Below the pieces are notes generated by a model that saw only the letters and a list, made by a program, of their open reading frames with translations, did no database searches and was not told the origin of the DNA. Of a stretch of 64,000 nucleotides of DNA, positions 1-8,187 are shown piece by piece; the stretch's first letter is position 1, and each line of letters opens with the position of its first letter. Source of the stretch: Tritrichomonas musculus (taxonomy: Eukaryota > Parabasalia > Tritrichomonadida > Tritrichomonadidae). The position numbers were made by a program, and so were the translations under genes. Location: NCBI GenBank assembly GCA_039105265.1, contig JAPFFF010000028.1:1897965-1961964 (forward strand), read 5' to 3'.

Positions 1-1903
1 TGTAGAAATAGAAAGACTCCTTCTTTGTCTTTCTATCGTAAGAAACAAGTCCTTTGTTGTTCATTCCAGAGACACCGCCTTCTTCACGTCTGTCTGAAGC
101 GAAATCAAACATGTTCCACACAAATGATCCCCAGAGGTCTTCATCCTGGATTATCTTATAAAATTCTTGGTGGAAATAGAGTTGATATTCTTCAGTGTAA
201 TCGTGGTTGATTGGCTCATCTGAGTGGTATTTAAGGACGGCATCAGCTCCGTATTCAGTGAGACACAAAGGACGATTTCCAGAGACTTTTTTAATCTCTT
301 CAATTTGCCATCTGTTACCATGAACATCGCCAACATACCAGCCGCCATAAAGGTTATAACCAACGACATCTGTTAGTTGATTCAAAGGACTAGTAAAAGG
401 TGTCAGGAAGACATTCGCGCCGTAAACTTGACGTGATGGATCAAGTGACTTGGAAATGTTATAAAGTCTTCTCGCGAGATTCAATTCTTCATCTGATTCT
501 TTGTATGTCGACACTTCATTCATAACGCCCCACAAGGCAACAGACGGATGATTGAAGTTTTGCTTAATCATTTCATTCAGTTGCTGAATGATGTTCTCTT
601 CTGAACTCGTCGTGTTGATGTGCATCGTTATGTATGGGACTTCGCAGATAATTATCAGTCCTGTCCGATCGCAGTAGTCATAAACGGTCTCATTTTGCTG
701 GTAATGAGAAAGACGAACAGCGTTTGCACCGAGTTCGTATATGAGGTCAAAGTCTTCTTTCTCTTCTTCATTAGTGACGGCCCATCCTTTGTTCGGGCGG
801 TCTTGATGACGCGAAACTCCACGAAGTTGATATTTGGCGCCATTTAAGAAGAAACCGTCATAATTGACAACCATTGTTCTGAATCCAAAATTGGTCTCTA
901 TTTGGTCAACAATCATGTATCCTACTTGGCCAATATTGACCATTAATTCGGCCTTCAAATGGTACAGGTACGGGTCCTTGCGGCCGTTCCAAAGATGGTG
1001 GTTTGAAATTTTTGTTTGGAGAACGTTAACGTCAGTTGTCGGTGTGAGTTCATCGGTGATGTGATGGAATATAGCATCACCAGATCCATCAAATATCGTA
1101 TATTGAATTTTGAATGGAGTCTGATCGTCTTTGTTTGAAAAAGTGGTGTTTACATTAATTTCGCCTGTTTCTGGGTTTGGCTTGACGTAAAGAGAGTTGC
1201 TTCCGTGGTCTTCCATGGAAAATGATGTCTTATACACATATATGAGATTGACATTTCGGTACATTCCTCCAAAGAAGGTGAAATCGGCATCGCATGGATA
1301 ATATTCTTGATTATTCGTATTATCAACAACAACAGTGATTAAATGAGATTGGAAATTTGAAATTTGAAGTTGTTTGGTAATATCAAATCGGAATTTGGCA
1401 AAACCGCCAATATGTGAATTAATCTTATTACCATCAATGTATAAAGTGGTTTTTAGATGTGATCCACAAAATTCAATGTATACTTTTTGATTGGAAAGAT
1501 TTGATATTTCTTCTTTGGTCATGTTCAAAAACATTTGATAAGAACATGGAATTTTAGAGTAATTGTTTCCACCATCTTGTCCATCATAATTATTCCAAGT
1601 ATGTGGTACATTAACTTCATAGGAATTGGCAAGGATCTCGGAAAAATTGATTTTATCAATATTATCAGATAATTGCGTTAGATTTTTATAAAAATTCCAT
1701 TTTTGTAGTGGAACAACTTTTCTAGAATAGTAAGTGGGAATTGGTTTTTTATTATCATCTTTGTTCTTTTTAAAAAACAAAACTAATGGTACGATTATAG
1801 CAACTAAAATAACTGGGATAAGACAACATAAAATAATAATAAGTTTTTTCTTGTTTGATAAACGAGTTTTTCCTGTTTCTATGTTTCTAAAGTCAGAATC
1901 CAT
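1..1903 (-). CDS. Glycoside hydrolase family 2 beta-galactosidase, type II membrane protein (C-terminus beyond window)
   Basis: The minus-strand frame is open from the ATG at 1903-1901 to the left edge (634 codons seen). Residues about 18-45 are a basic cluster followed by a long Ile/Leu/Val segment and another basic cluster, a signal anchor that would put the enzyme in the secretory lumen or outside the cell. The jelly-roll sugar-binding region and Ig-like domain follow, then the TIM barrel with the family motif GVSRHQDRPNKG. The acid/base is in GVMNEV (Glu463) and the nucleophile in LTEYGAD (Glu550); both are intact. DRKTKKESFY near the edge is the usual end of the barrel. Family knowledge: hydrolysis of terminal beta-galactosides; beta-glucuronidase is the main alternative within GH2 and cannot be excluded. 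The start is supported by an initiator-like element 8 nt upstream. No frameshift was seen. Confidence 0.9.
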   Translation of the reverse strand, partial: MDSDFRNIETGKTRLSNKKKLIIILCCLIPVILVAIIVPLVLFFKKNKDDNKKPIPTYYSRKVVPLQKWNFYKNLTQLSDNIDKINFSEILANSYEVNVPHTWNNYDGQDGGNNYSKIPCSYQMFLNMTKEEISNLSNQKVYIEFCGSHLKTTLYIDGNKINSHIGGFAKFRFDITKQLQISNFQSHLITVVVDNTNNQEYYPCDADFTFFGGMYRNVNLIYVYKTSFSMEDHGSNSLYVKPNPETGEINVNTTFSNKDDQTPFKIQYTIFDGSGDAIFHHITDELTPTTDVNVLQTKISNHHLWNGRKDPYLYHLKAELMVNIGQVGYMIVDQIETNFGFRTMVVNYDGFFLNGAKYQLRGVSRHQDRPNKGWAVTNEEEKEDFDLIYELGANAVRLSHYQQNETVYDYCDRTGLIIICEVPYITMHINTTSSEENIIQQLNEMIKQNFNHPSVALWGVMNEVSTYKESDEELNLARRLYNISKSLDPSRQVYGANVFLTPFTSPLNQLTDVVGYNLYGGWYVGDVHGNRWQIEEIKKVSGNRPLCLTEYGADAVLKYHSDEPINHDYTEEYQLYFHQEFYKIIQDEDLWGSFVWNMFDFASDRREEGGVSGMNNKGLVSYDRKTKKESFYFY

Positions 1904-1904
1904 A

Positions 1905-1913
1905 TAAAAATGA
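1905..1913 (-). promoter_or_regulatory. Initiator-like element of the GH2 gene
   Basis: On the minus strand TCATTTTTA lies directly before the ATG, with the +1 A at 1911, 8 nt from the start codon. This matches the trichomonad initiator consensus TCA+1-Py-(T/A) and its usual position close to the start. The same nine bases form the 5' junction of the S1 and S2 elements further right. Confidence 0.6.
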
Positions 1914-2830
1914 TATAATCTTCTTCAATTTCCAGATTTCATTGAATTTTAATTCACAGAATCTTCTCAAAATTCAATGAAAATAATGATAGGAAATATA
2001 AATAAAGAATATTTCTTTTGTAAAAATCTTTATTTTAAATGAGTTTTTATTTGGAATAATTGTAAATATAATTTTTATCTATTACATAAAAAAATATTTT
2101 ATTATTATGAAAGATATATTTAAATTGAATTTCGAATATATAATGTAAAATAAAATTGAATTGTGAGATGGGTGCTGTTACTAGATAATATAACATTTTA
2201 TTTTAAAAATATAACATTTTATTTTATGAAGATATTAATTAAAATATGTTGTTCTTTTAAAGATTAATTATTTCTGTGAAGCTAAATAAAAATTTTGATA
2301 TTTTAATATATTATTATTATTTAAAGGCAAGGAAATCACTAGAGTTAAAGAGTCATCATTGAAATCAGAAGATCTTTAAATACTTAATATTGATTGTATT
2401 GTTGACTATAAGGATTTCTTTAAACAGCATGAAAAACATGAAAATACTATTCAATGAAAAGAAAGAATGATGATTCAATAATATAAAATATGAAATTATA
2501 TTAATAATAATTAATATGTTATCGCAACAATTATCATTTGATAAATGATTCTAATGTGTCAATTGTAATTTTTATAATAAAAAACATAATTGCTCAAAAA
2601 AAAAAAAATTAAAAATATCATGTGTCTAAAAGTGTATATCAACTAGCATTGCAGCTAATTTTCCTTGAAATATTCCATCAATTATTAAACTTTCAAGACG
2701 AAAGATATCAAACAAAAAAAAATCTTGCACTTATATAGGAACTGTTTCATCAGAAAACACATTCATCAATGTTACAGAATTCAAAATGAGCTAAGAAAAC
2801 ACTAATCTGATAGAAATCCATAGAAAATTC
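1914..2830. other. AT-rich intergenic region without a recognisable gene
   Basis: Divergent intergenic space between the GH2 gene and the F5/8 C gene. It holds only homopolymer runs and a short direct repeat of ATAACATTTTATTTTA around 2190-2225. No tRNA, long ORF or clear initiator element for the right-hand gene was found. Stop codons are frequent just upstream of 2831, so an N-terminal extension of that gene is not visible. Confidence 0.5.
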
Positions 2831-3364
2831 ATGCATTTCTATTCAGTAGGATTGAAGGAAGAGAGGAAAGGAGAGGACATTTCGTATTCGAGTGGAAATT
2901 TGAAAGGAATCTTTACCCATCTTCGACAGCAATCAAAAATTGATGATGAAGTGAATGTGACGGTTTCTTCAGGTCAGACTGGCGACAAGAAGCTTCTTCT
3001 TGACATTGAGAACACGAGCAATGACTTTTACACAGGCAATCAGCCAAACTCTTGGATTTGCTTCGAATTCAAGCATCACACAGTCATCCCTACAAACTAC
3101 ACAATCACGTCTTATGGCTGTCCTTATCACCCGAGAAGCTGGTTCATTGAAGGGTCTGTGACAGGAAGCGAGTGGTTCCAACTGGACGAAGAGAGAGGCT
3201 GCTCTAGCCTGAAAGGACAAAATCTTGTTCATACATTTGGAAATAAAAATGAACGAAAGAAAGAGTTCAAATACATCCGAATGAAGTCAACTGGTCCTGA
3301 CTGGTTTGGTGACAATTTCCTTGAGATTCGTTCAATTGAATTTTATGGCAAAATAATCAAATGA
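2831..3364 (+). CDS. F5/8 type C (discoidin-like) domain protein, short form
   Basis: A 177-residue ORF from the first ATG. Residues about 20-110 carry GIFTHLRQQSKIDDEV and NSWICFEFKHHTVIPTNY, and residues about 110-175 carry SWFIEGSVTG, FKYIRMKSTGPDW and IRSIEFYG. These are the successive strands of a galactose-binding-like F5/8 C fold as found in large families of trichomonad proteins, in which this module usually follows an N-terminal BTB/BACK-type region. That N-terminal part is absent here, so this is either a stand-alone domain or the 3' remnant of a longer gene. No signal peptide is visible, suggesting a cytosolic location. The ligand is unknown. The stop is TGA at 3362-3364. Confidence 0.7.
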   Translation: MHFYSVGLKEERKGEDISYSSGNLKGIFTHLRQQSKIDDEVNVTVSSGQTGDKKLLLDIENTSNDFYTGNQPNSWICFEFKHHTVIPTNYTITSYGCPYHPRSWFIEGSVTGSEWFQLDEERGCSSLKGQNLVHTFGNKNERKKEFKYIRMKSTGPDWFGDNFLEIRSIEFYGKIIK

Positions 3365-3656
3365 CAGTCAGATTTGAATGACAATTTTTATGTTATATGA
3401 GAAGCAAAATAATTCTTCTGAAAGAATCTCTGATACTGACTATTTTTCTTTTGTTTTATAAAATAACGTTATTTATTATTTCAAAAACAATTTGGTGCAT
3501 ACTCTCTTATAAAACAATCTTATTCAAATTAATATCACATTTGAGACTTTGAGTTTCTTTCATAATATAATCTTGAGTTGTTGATCAATTCATAAGTTAG
3601 CATTGAAAAAGCATTTCAAAAAAGAAAATGAAGCTCTTTAAAGAATTAAAAAGATC
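3365..3656. other. Intergenic region, nothing recognised
   Basis: AT-rich sequence between the F5/8 C gene and the terminator of tRNA-Glu; no gene, repeat or regulatory site was identified. Confidence 0.5.
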
Positions 3657-3663
3657 AAAAAAA
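3657..3663 (-). terminator. Pol III terminator of tRNA-Glu
   Basis: Seven A on the plus strand, i.e. T7 on the minus strand, directly after the discriminator base of tRNA-Glu. Confidence 0.85.
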
Positions 3664-3735
3664 TTCCGACACGGGGAATTGAACCCCGAGCTCTTGGGTG
3701 AGAACCAAGTATTTTAACCATTAGACTATGTCGGA
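3664..3735 (-). tRNA. tRNA-Glu (CTC)
   Basis: The 72-nt cloverleaf reads on the minus strand with acceptor arms TCCGACA and TGTCGGA plus discriminator A. The anticodon arm is CTTGG-TTCTCAC-CCAAG (anticodon CTC) and the T-arm contains GGTTCAATTCC. There is no intron and no encoded CCA, as expected for a nuclear gene. Confidence 0.95.
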
Positions 3736-4135
3736 TTACATCAATCTTTAATACTTAATAAACAATAATTATTGTTTTCCTATTATAATAGAAAAAATAT
3801 TAAAACAAAAGAATTTGAAATTGATTCATCAATTTGTTCATGATCATATTTTTGATTTTATAACCAGTGTAATATATATATATATATATATATGGAATTT
3901 AACAGGATTAATAATTTCCAATGAGATAAAAAACAGTTTTATAATAAAGTTTATACATAGAATATATAGAAATATTCAAATAATATTTGAGAAATTGAGC
4001 AATAATATTCAAAAATTAAAAAATATTGAAATTTGAATTTTTGTTTATATCCCAAATAAATTATTCAATTTAATTCAAAAAAAGGCCAGAATTGTTTAAC
4101 ATTGAAAAGAATAATGTTTTCATGTTTCATTCATA
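3736..4135. other. AT-rich intergenic region with an (AT)n microsatellite
   Basis: Holds about 21 bases of alternating AT at 3872-3892 and otherwise unstructured AT-rich sequence. A 73-codon ORF here is low complexity and has no family resemblance, so it is not called. Confidence 0.55.
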
Positions 4136-4141
4136 TCATTT
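4136..4141 (+). promoter_or_regulatory. Initiator-like element upstream of the CH-domain pseudogene
   Basis: TCATTT with +1 A at 4138, 20 nt before the ATG at 4158; spacing and sequence match the trichomonad initiator. It supports 4158 as the ancestral start of the pseudogene that follows. Confidence 0.45.
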
Positions 4142-4157
4142 TTTAAAATAAAAACCA

Positions 4158-5228
4158 ATGACCACAGAAGACAGAACACAGAAATACAGAATGTATTCTA
4201 CAACAAATCAAAGTTTTTTCTAAATGGGTGAAATGTGCTTTATCGAACGACAGGTTAGACGTCACGCTCAAAGATATCACGAAAGGCCTCAAGGATGGTG
4301 TCATATTAGTGGAACTGTCGGAAGTCCTTGTGTGCAAACTGGCACCACGTGAGTGGGAGCTTCAGCCAAAGGGAACAGAAGATATGTTCACAACAGCGAG
4401 TTGGCGATTGAGATGTTCACGAAGGGCGGTGTCCACCTCAACGACTGCAGCATGGCCGGCGACAACTCCAGATTCTCATCGAAGTCTCGAGTTTCGCACT
4501 GCGCCGCCCATAGGCACTACAAGCAGGCGCTGATGCAGTGGGCGCTCGACCGCATCGAGAGTTACCCAGGCATCGCCGAATTCCAGCCGCTGAGCCTGGC
4601 GCTGTGCGCACTCCCCGACTCCTCCTTCACAGAGAAGGTCAACTGCTTCACGCTCGATCCAAAAGACACAGAAACTGTCGCCAAAGTTGCATCGCAAGCG
4701 ATGAGAGAACTCAGCATTTCTGTTTGACTTGAGCGAGCTCCAGAGCTCGAAAATCGACGGCAAAGCGCTGCTGAAGCAGCTGTCGGTGATCAAAATTGCG
4801 ATCGAGCGACGCCAGCCAACGCGGCGGACAACATCGAAGTCGAGGACGCTGATTCTCGACGACGAATTTGTGTCGCACCGAGAAGAAGGGAGCAACAAGA
4901 AATGCGCAGGAAAGAGGTTTGGCCTGATCATGAAATTGAAGGAAACGGATTACAAAGACGGTCAGCGCATCAATCCACTCAGAGAGCAGGTCTGCTTTGG
5001 CGAGGACGTCGAACTCGCGCTCACAGTGAAGAATGTCGAGAAGCCGTTCTTGAATCCGTCGGGAAGGAAGCTCGACATGGAAAAGCCAGACATCAAGAAC
5101 GACCTGAACCAGCAATTTGTGTTTGGAGAAGACAGGTGGAACACAGTCATCGACTCGATTGGCCAGCGAGGAATGGTTTGGGATGTCGCCGATGAATTCA
5201 ACCAAGATCCGCCAGCGGGAAGACTGTG
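4158..5228 (+). pseudogene. Calponin-homology (CH) domain actin-binding-like protein, broken by several frameshifts
   Basis: Homology to a CH-domain protein moves between frames. The start (MTTEDRTQKYR) is in the frame of 4158. CH-domain residues (SKWVKCALSNDRL, ITKGLKDGVILVELSEVL) are read from about 4219 in the next frame. NSELAIEMFTKGGVHLND, then ALMQWALDRIESYPGI and KVNCFTLDPKDTE, are in the frame of 4353 up to 4727. LSELQSSKIDGKALLKQL and a C-terminal tail then run in the frame of 4729 to the stop at 5226-5228. At least three or four indels are needed, and the end of the first CH domain seems to be missing around 4450-4530. The tail (residues of 4870-5228) has a weak resemblance to lectin-like repeats and is otherwise unrecognised. 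The GC-rich third positions of the host genes are kept, so inactivation looks recent. Sequencing error is an alternative explanation for individual shifts. Confidence 0.65.
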
Positions 5229-5280
5229 ATTTGAAATATAAAATAAAGTTGTGAATTATAATATGTTTAAAAAAGGCAAT

Positions 5281-5322
5281 TATTAGTACTATATATGAAT
5301 TTATTAGTACTATATATGAATT
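5281..5322. repeat. Two-copy 21 bp direct repeat
   Basis: TATTAGTACTATATATGAAT plus one T occurs twice in perfect tandem (5281-5301, 5302-5322), just upstream of tRNA-Met. Confidence 0.9.
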
Positions 5323-5336
5323 TTTAACAAAAAGAA

Positions 5337-5411
5337 AGCGATGTGGAACAGTTGGTTTAGTTCGTGAGGCTCATAACCTCAAGGTCGGTAGTTCGAGTCT
5401 ACTCATCGCTC
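5337..5411 (+). tRNA. tRNA-Met (CAT)
   Basis: A 75-nt cloverleaf with acceptor arms AGCGATG and CATCGCT, anticodon arm TGAGG-CTCATAA-CCTCA (anticodon CAT) and T-loop TTCGAGT. The A1:U72 pair is found in eukaryotic initiators, but the anticodon stem lacks three consecutive G:C pairs and the T-loop lacks the initiator A residues, so an elongator is more likely. T5 at 5412-5416 and a longer T run at 5418-5431 form the terminator. Confidence 0.9.
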
Positions 5412-5669
5412 TTTTTATTTTTTTTTTTTTTATCAATTGATTTTTTTAAACGGAAAAGTTTTATTACCAAAGTGCGAGGTGGTTTGCAAGAAAGTATAGG
5501 TTTTTCAACTGATACCAAAAATAACTATCAGATTAAAACAATTAAAAATTCCAGCGTTCGTTCTCGATCTGTTACAAAATCAAATATATCCGATTTTAAT
5601 TCTCCAATATCGAGTCTTGACCAATTTGAATGGTCAAAAATACCTAATCGTCATTCACCGAACTTCATT

Positions 5670-7682
5670 ATGAGTGATGGATCCTATGGTAGTCCAACCC
5701 AAAAATATCTCGATTCTCGTTCCTCATCTTCTCCATCTCGATCTCCAAAAACTACTAAAAATTCTACTTCAGCATCGCCAATAGCAGATGAAACAGAAAT
5801 TGTAAAATCTTCAAGCCAATTCAAAAACGGACCTAGCAAATTCAGAAATATCAATGGGAATAACAATGCTTTTTCACCTATTTCTAATTTGAATTTTTCA
5901 TCAAACGCAAGTAGTAGTTATCGTCCAGCTAATTATTCTTCAAGTTCTTCTCCTCTTCAAAACATAACAACAAGTAACTTAAAAGAAAGAAGTAATCCAT
6001 CATCACCTCCATCTGGAAATCTGGGTAATAGTTGGAGCAAGCTATCTTCTAATTCAAAAAATCAAACTAAATCATACAAGTTCTCGCCAAACAAACTTTC
6101 TGAAAACGATTCAGATTCATCAGAAATCGCTTTTTCTACAAAAAAAAGCAAAGCTATTTCTCCAATCAAAAATAGAAATTATCAATTCAATCAAAATGAA
6201 AGTGAAAGTGATATATTTGATGTAAAATTGACTGATGCAGAAACTAAACTATCAATGAGATTTTCTAAGCAAGTTTCAAGTTTAGGCTCACCAGATAATC
6301 AAAATAATATCGGAATATTATCAGATTCTGATTCAGCTTCATCAACTTCAAACTTTGATCCAAAACAGTCACAAAAAAAATATTCATTTAATAATCGAAA
6401 TATAACCAAACCAAATTTGTCATCATCTCTACTTTCAACTAACAATGATAAACTTGTTCTACTTTCAGAATCGGAAACAAATGAATCTGATCAAAGTCAA
6501 AATGAATTTGATAACCAAGTTATAAGCTATATGAATCAATTAAAATATTTGAGCAGCTCTGATTTAGAAACGAGTTCAACGAGCTCAGCCAACGTTCAAA
6601 AAAGGAGAAATGTGGCACAGAAAAGAAATGCAAAAAATGCACTTTTACCTTCAGTTTCTGATTCAGAATTAAGTTCAGAAATTTCAACAGATCAGAATCA
6701 TTTTGTCTCATCAAAAGCCACTGCAAATACGAAAATTGATTTTAATATGAATTCAGATTCAGAAATGACATCTGAAGACTCATCAAATCGCCATATAAAT
6801 GGCTCCTCAACAAATCAAAAAAGATTTTTCACATCAAATGTCAATTATAAATCAAAAACGAACATAAATATAAATTCAGATTCAGATATAACTTCAGAAG
6901 ATTCATCAAATCAAAAATTCCCTAATTCAGCAACAAATAGAACAAGTTCTTTCACGCCAAGAAGCAACTACATTGCAAAAATAGATTTGAATTCTGAAGA
7001 TTCATCGACATCTGATTTCAAACCGCCAACAAACCGTTATTCACCAAAAGCAAACTATTCACAAAGAGAAGATTTGGATTCTGATTCGGAAAACTTCTCA
7101 AAACAAAAGAGTTCAAATGATTTGGATTTGAAATTTAATTATGATAATGTAAGCAGAAAGACGCCAGTTGGAAGGGATTTGGATCAAAGTCAAGACATGT
7201 CTTCATCTGATGCTTTCATTCAAACTCCTAAGTTTCCAATTCCTAGTAAAAAGGAAAGCCAAATGATGCAGTCTGATTCATCTTCTGAGGTTGAGCCAAA
7301 TATCAATTCAAATTTTCGAAATACTTTTTCAAGTTCCAACATGCAAAAGAATCGTTATTCCACTCCAAGAAACAATTTTGGTGGCTTGAATAGCCAAAAT
7401 ACTATTGATAGAAAGACGACTAATTATGGATTCAAAAATTCTGTTGATAGATCATCAAACAACAATCAGTTTTCAACAAATAGAACACCTCAGGCCTCAA
7501 ATAGGAGGTTGTATACATCATCATTGAATTCTAACCAGCGAAATTCATTCAAATCTAATTCATCAAAAATGAATATGAATAAAGTTAACGATATGGATTC
7601 AGATGATGAATTATTAGCATCTTTACAGGAAACAATTAGAGCAAACGAAACATTGCTAAATTCTTTAGGTCACTTGACTTAA
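5670..7682 (+). CDS. Ser/Asn-rich low-complexity protein of unknown function
   Basis: From the first ATG this is 670 residues, dominated by Ser, Asn, Asp, Lys and Gln. Irregular repeats of SDSE(M)TSEDSSN type occur in the middle (about 6740-7010), and the last ~35 residues (DDELLASLQETIRANETLL) could form a short helix or coiled coil. No domain was recognised; a disordered scaffold or phosphorylation target is only a guess. The frame stays open upstream to 5364, inside tRNA-Met, and the 5480-5669 part has the same composition, yet it contains no ATG. ATG 5670 follows TTCATTA, an initiator-like sequence, with only 3 nt spacing. Either the leader is fortuitously open, or an upstream start was lost. 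The TAA stop overlaps a TAAA. Confidence 0.65.
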   Translation: MSDGSYGSPTQKYLDSRSSSSPSRSPKTTKNSTSASPIADETEIVKSSSQFKNGPSKFRNINGNNNAFSPISNLNFSSNASSSYRPANYSSSSSPLQNITTSNLKERSNPSSPPSGNLGNSWSKLSSNSKNQTKSYKFSPNKLSENDSDSSEIAFSTKKSKAISPIKNRNYQFNQNESESDIFDVKLTDAETKLSMRFSKQVSSLGSPDNQNNIGILSDSDSASSTSNFDPKQSQKKYSFNNRNITKPNLSSSLLSTNNDKLVLLSESETNESDQSQNEFDNQVISYMNQLKYLSSSDLETSSTSSANVQKRRNVAQKRNAKNALLPSVSDSELSSEISTDQNHFVSSKATANTKIDFNMNSDSEMTSEDSSNRHINGSSTNQKRFFTSNVNYKSKTNININSDSDITSEDSSNQKFPNSATNRTSSFTPRSNYIAKIDLNSEDSSTSDFKPPTNRYSPKANYSQREDLDSDSENFSKQKSSNDLDLKFNYDNVSRKTPVGRDLDQSQDMSSSDAFIQTPKFPIPSKKESQMMQSDSSSEVEPNINSNFRNTFSSSNMQKNRYSTPRNNFGGLNSQNTIDRKTTNYGFKNSVDRSSNNNQFSTNRTPQASNRRLYTSSLNSNQRNSFKSNSSKMNMNKVNDMDSDDELLASLQETIRANETLLNSLGHLT

Positions 7683-7716
7683 ATTTATAGTGCAGCATTA
7701 ATGTTATCTCTCTGAG

Positions 7717-7745
<29 letters not shown>
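7717..7745. repeat. A29 homopolymer
   Basis: Uninterrupted run of 29 A, 35 nt after the stop of the Ser-rich gene. The rest of 7683-7903 is AT-rich and shows nothing else. Confidence 0.95.
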
Positions 7746-7747
<2 letters not shown>

Positions 7748-7903
7748 TATTTAATATTATTATTTATACAAATTGCCTTATATACTAATAAAAAAAAATT
7801 AATAATTTTTATTTCATTATAGATTATTTGTGAAAAAATCAAGTTAGATTCAATTGTATTGAAGAACAACTTGCTAATGTAATACTTCCAGAAACATACA
7901 AGT

Positions 7904-7977
7904 GCATTCGTAGCTCAGTTGGCTAGAGCATCGGACTTTTAATCCGAGTGTCGCGGGTTCGATCCCCGTCGGATGCA
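7904..7977 (+). tRNA. tRNA-Lys (TTT)
   Basis: A 74-nt cloverleaf with acceptor arms GCATTCG and CGGATGC, discriminator A, D-arm GCTC/GAGC, anticodon arm TCGGA-CTTTTAA-TCCGA (anticodon TTT) and T-arm GCGGG-TTCGATC-CCCGT. It is followed by T4 (7978-7981) and a second T run. Confidence 0.96.
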
Positions 7978-8098
7978 TTTTATCTATTTTTTTTCTTTAT
8001 TTTCTTTTTATTGAAATTAATAAGAGTAATTTAGTTGCACTAAATATAAATTTAATATAAATATTAAATTATACAATAAATAATTAATAAAAATAAAG

Positions 8099-8104
8099 TC
8101 ATTT
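8099..8104 (+). promoter_or_regulatory. Possible initiator element of the beta-helix/RING gene
   Basis: TCATTT with +1 A at 8101, 87 nt before the ATG at 8188. This is further upstream than usual for trichomonad genes, hence low confidence. The rest of 7982-8187 is AT-rich without other signals. Confidence 0.25.
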
Positions 8105-8187
8105 AAAAATATTTAACGAGATACCGAGTAAAAATATATTTGAATTGAAAATCTTTAGATCTAAATCTTTAGTCCAAAAGCGAATAT

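Noticed and set aside
3815-4036. 73-codon ORF between tRNA-Glu and the CH-domain pseudogene
   Set aside because: Low-complexity Ile/Asn/Lys translation of AT-rich DNA including an AT microsatellite; no family resemblance.
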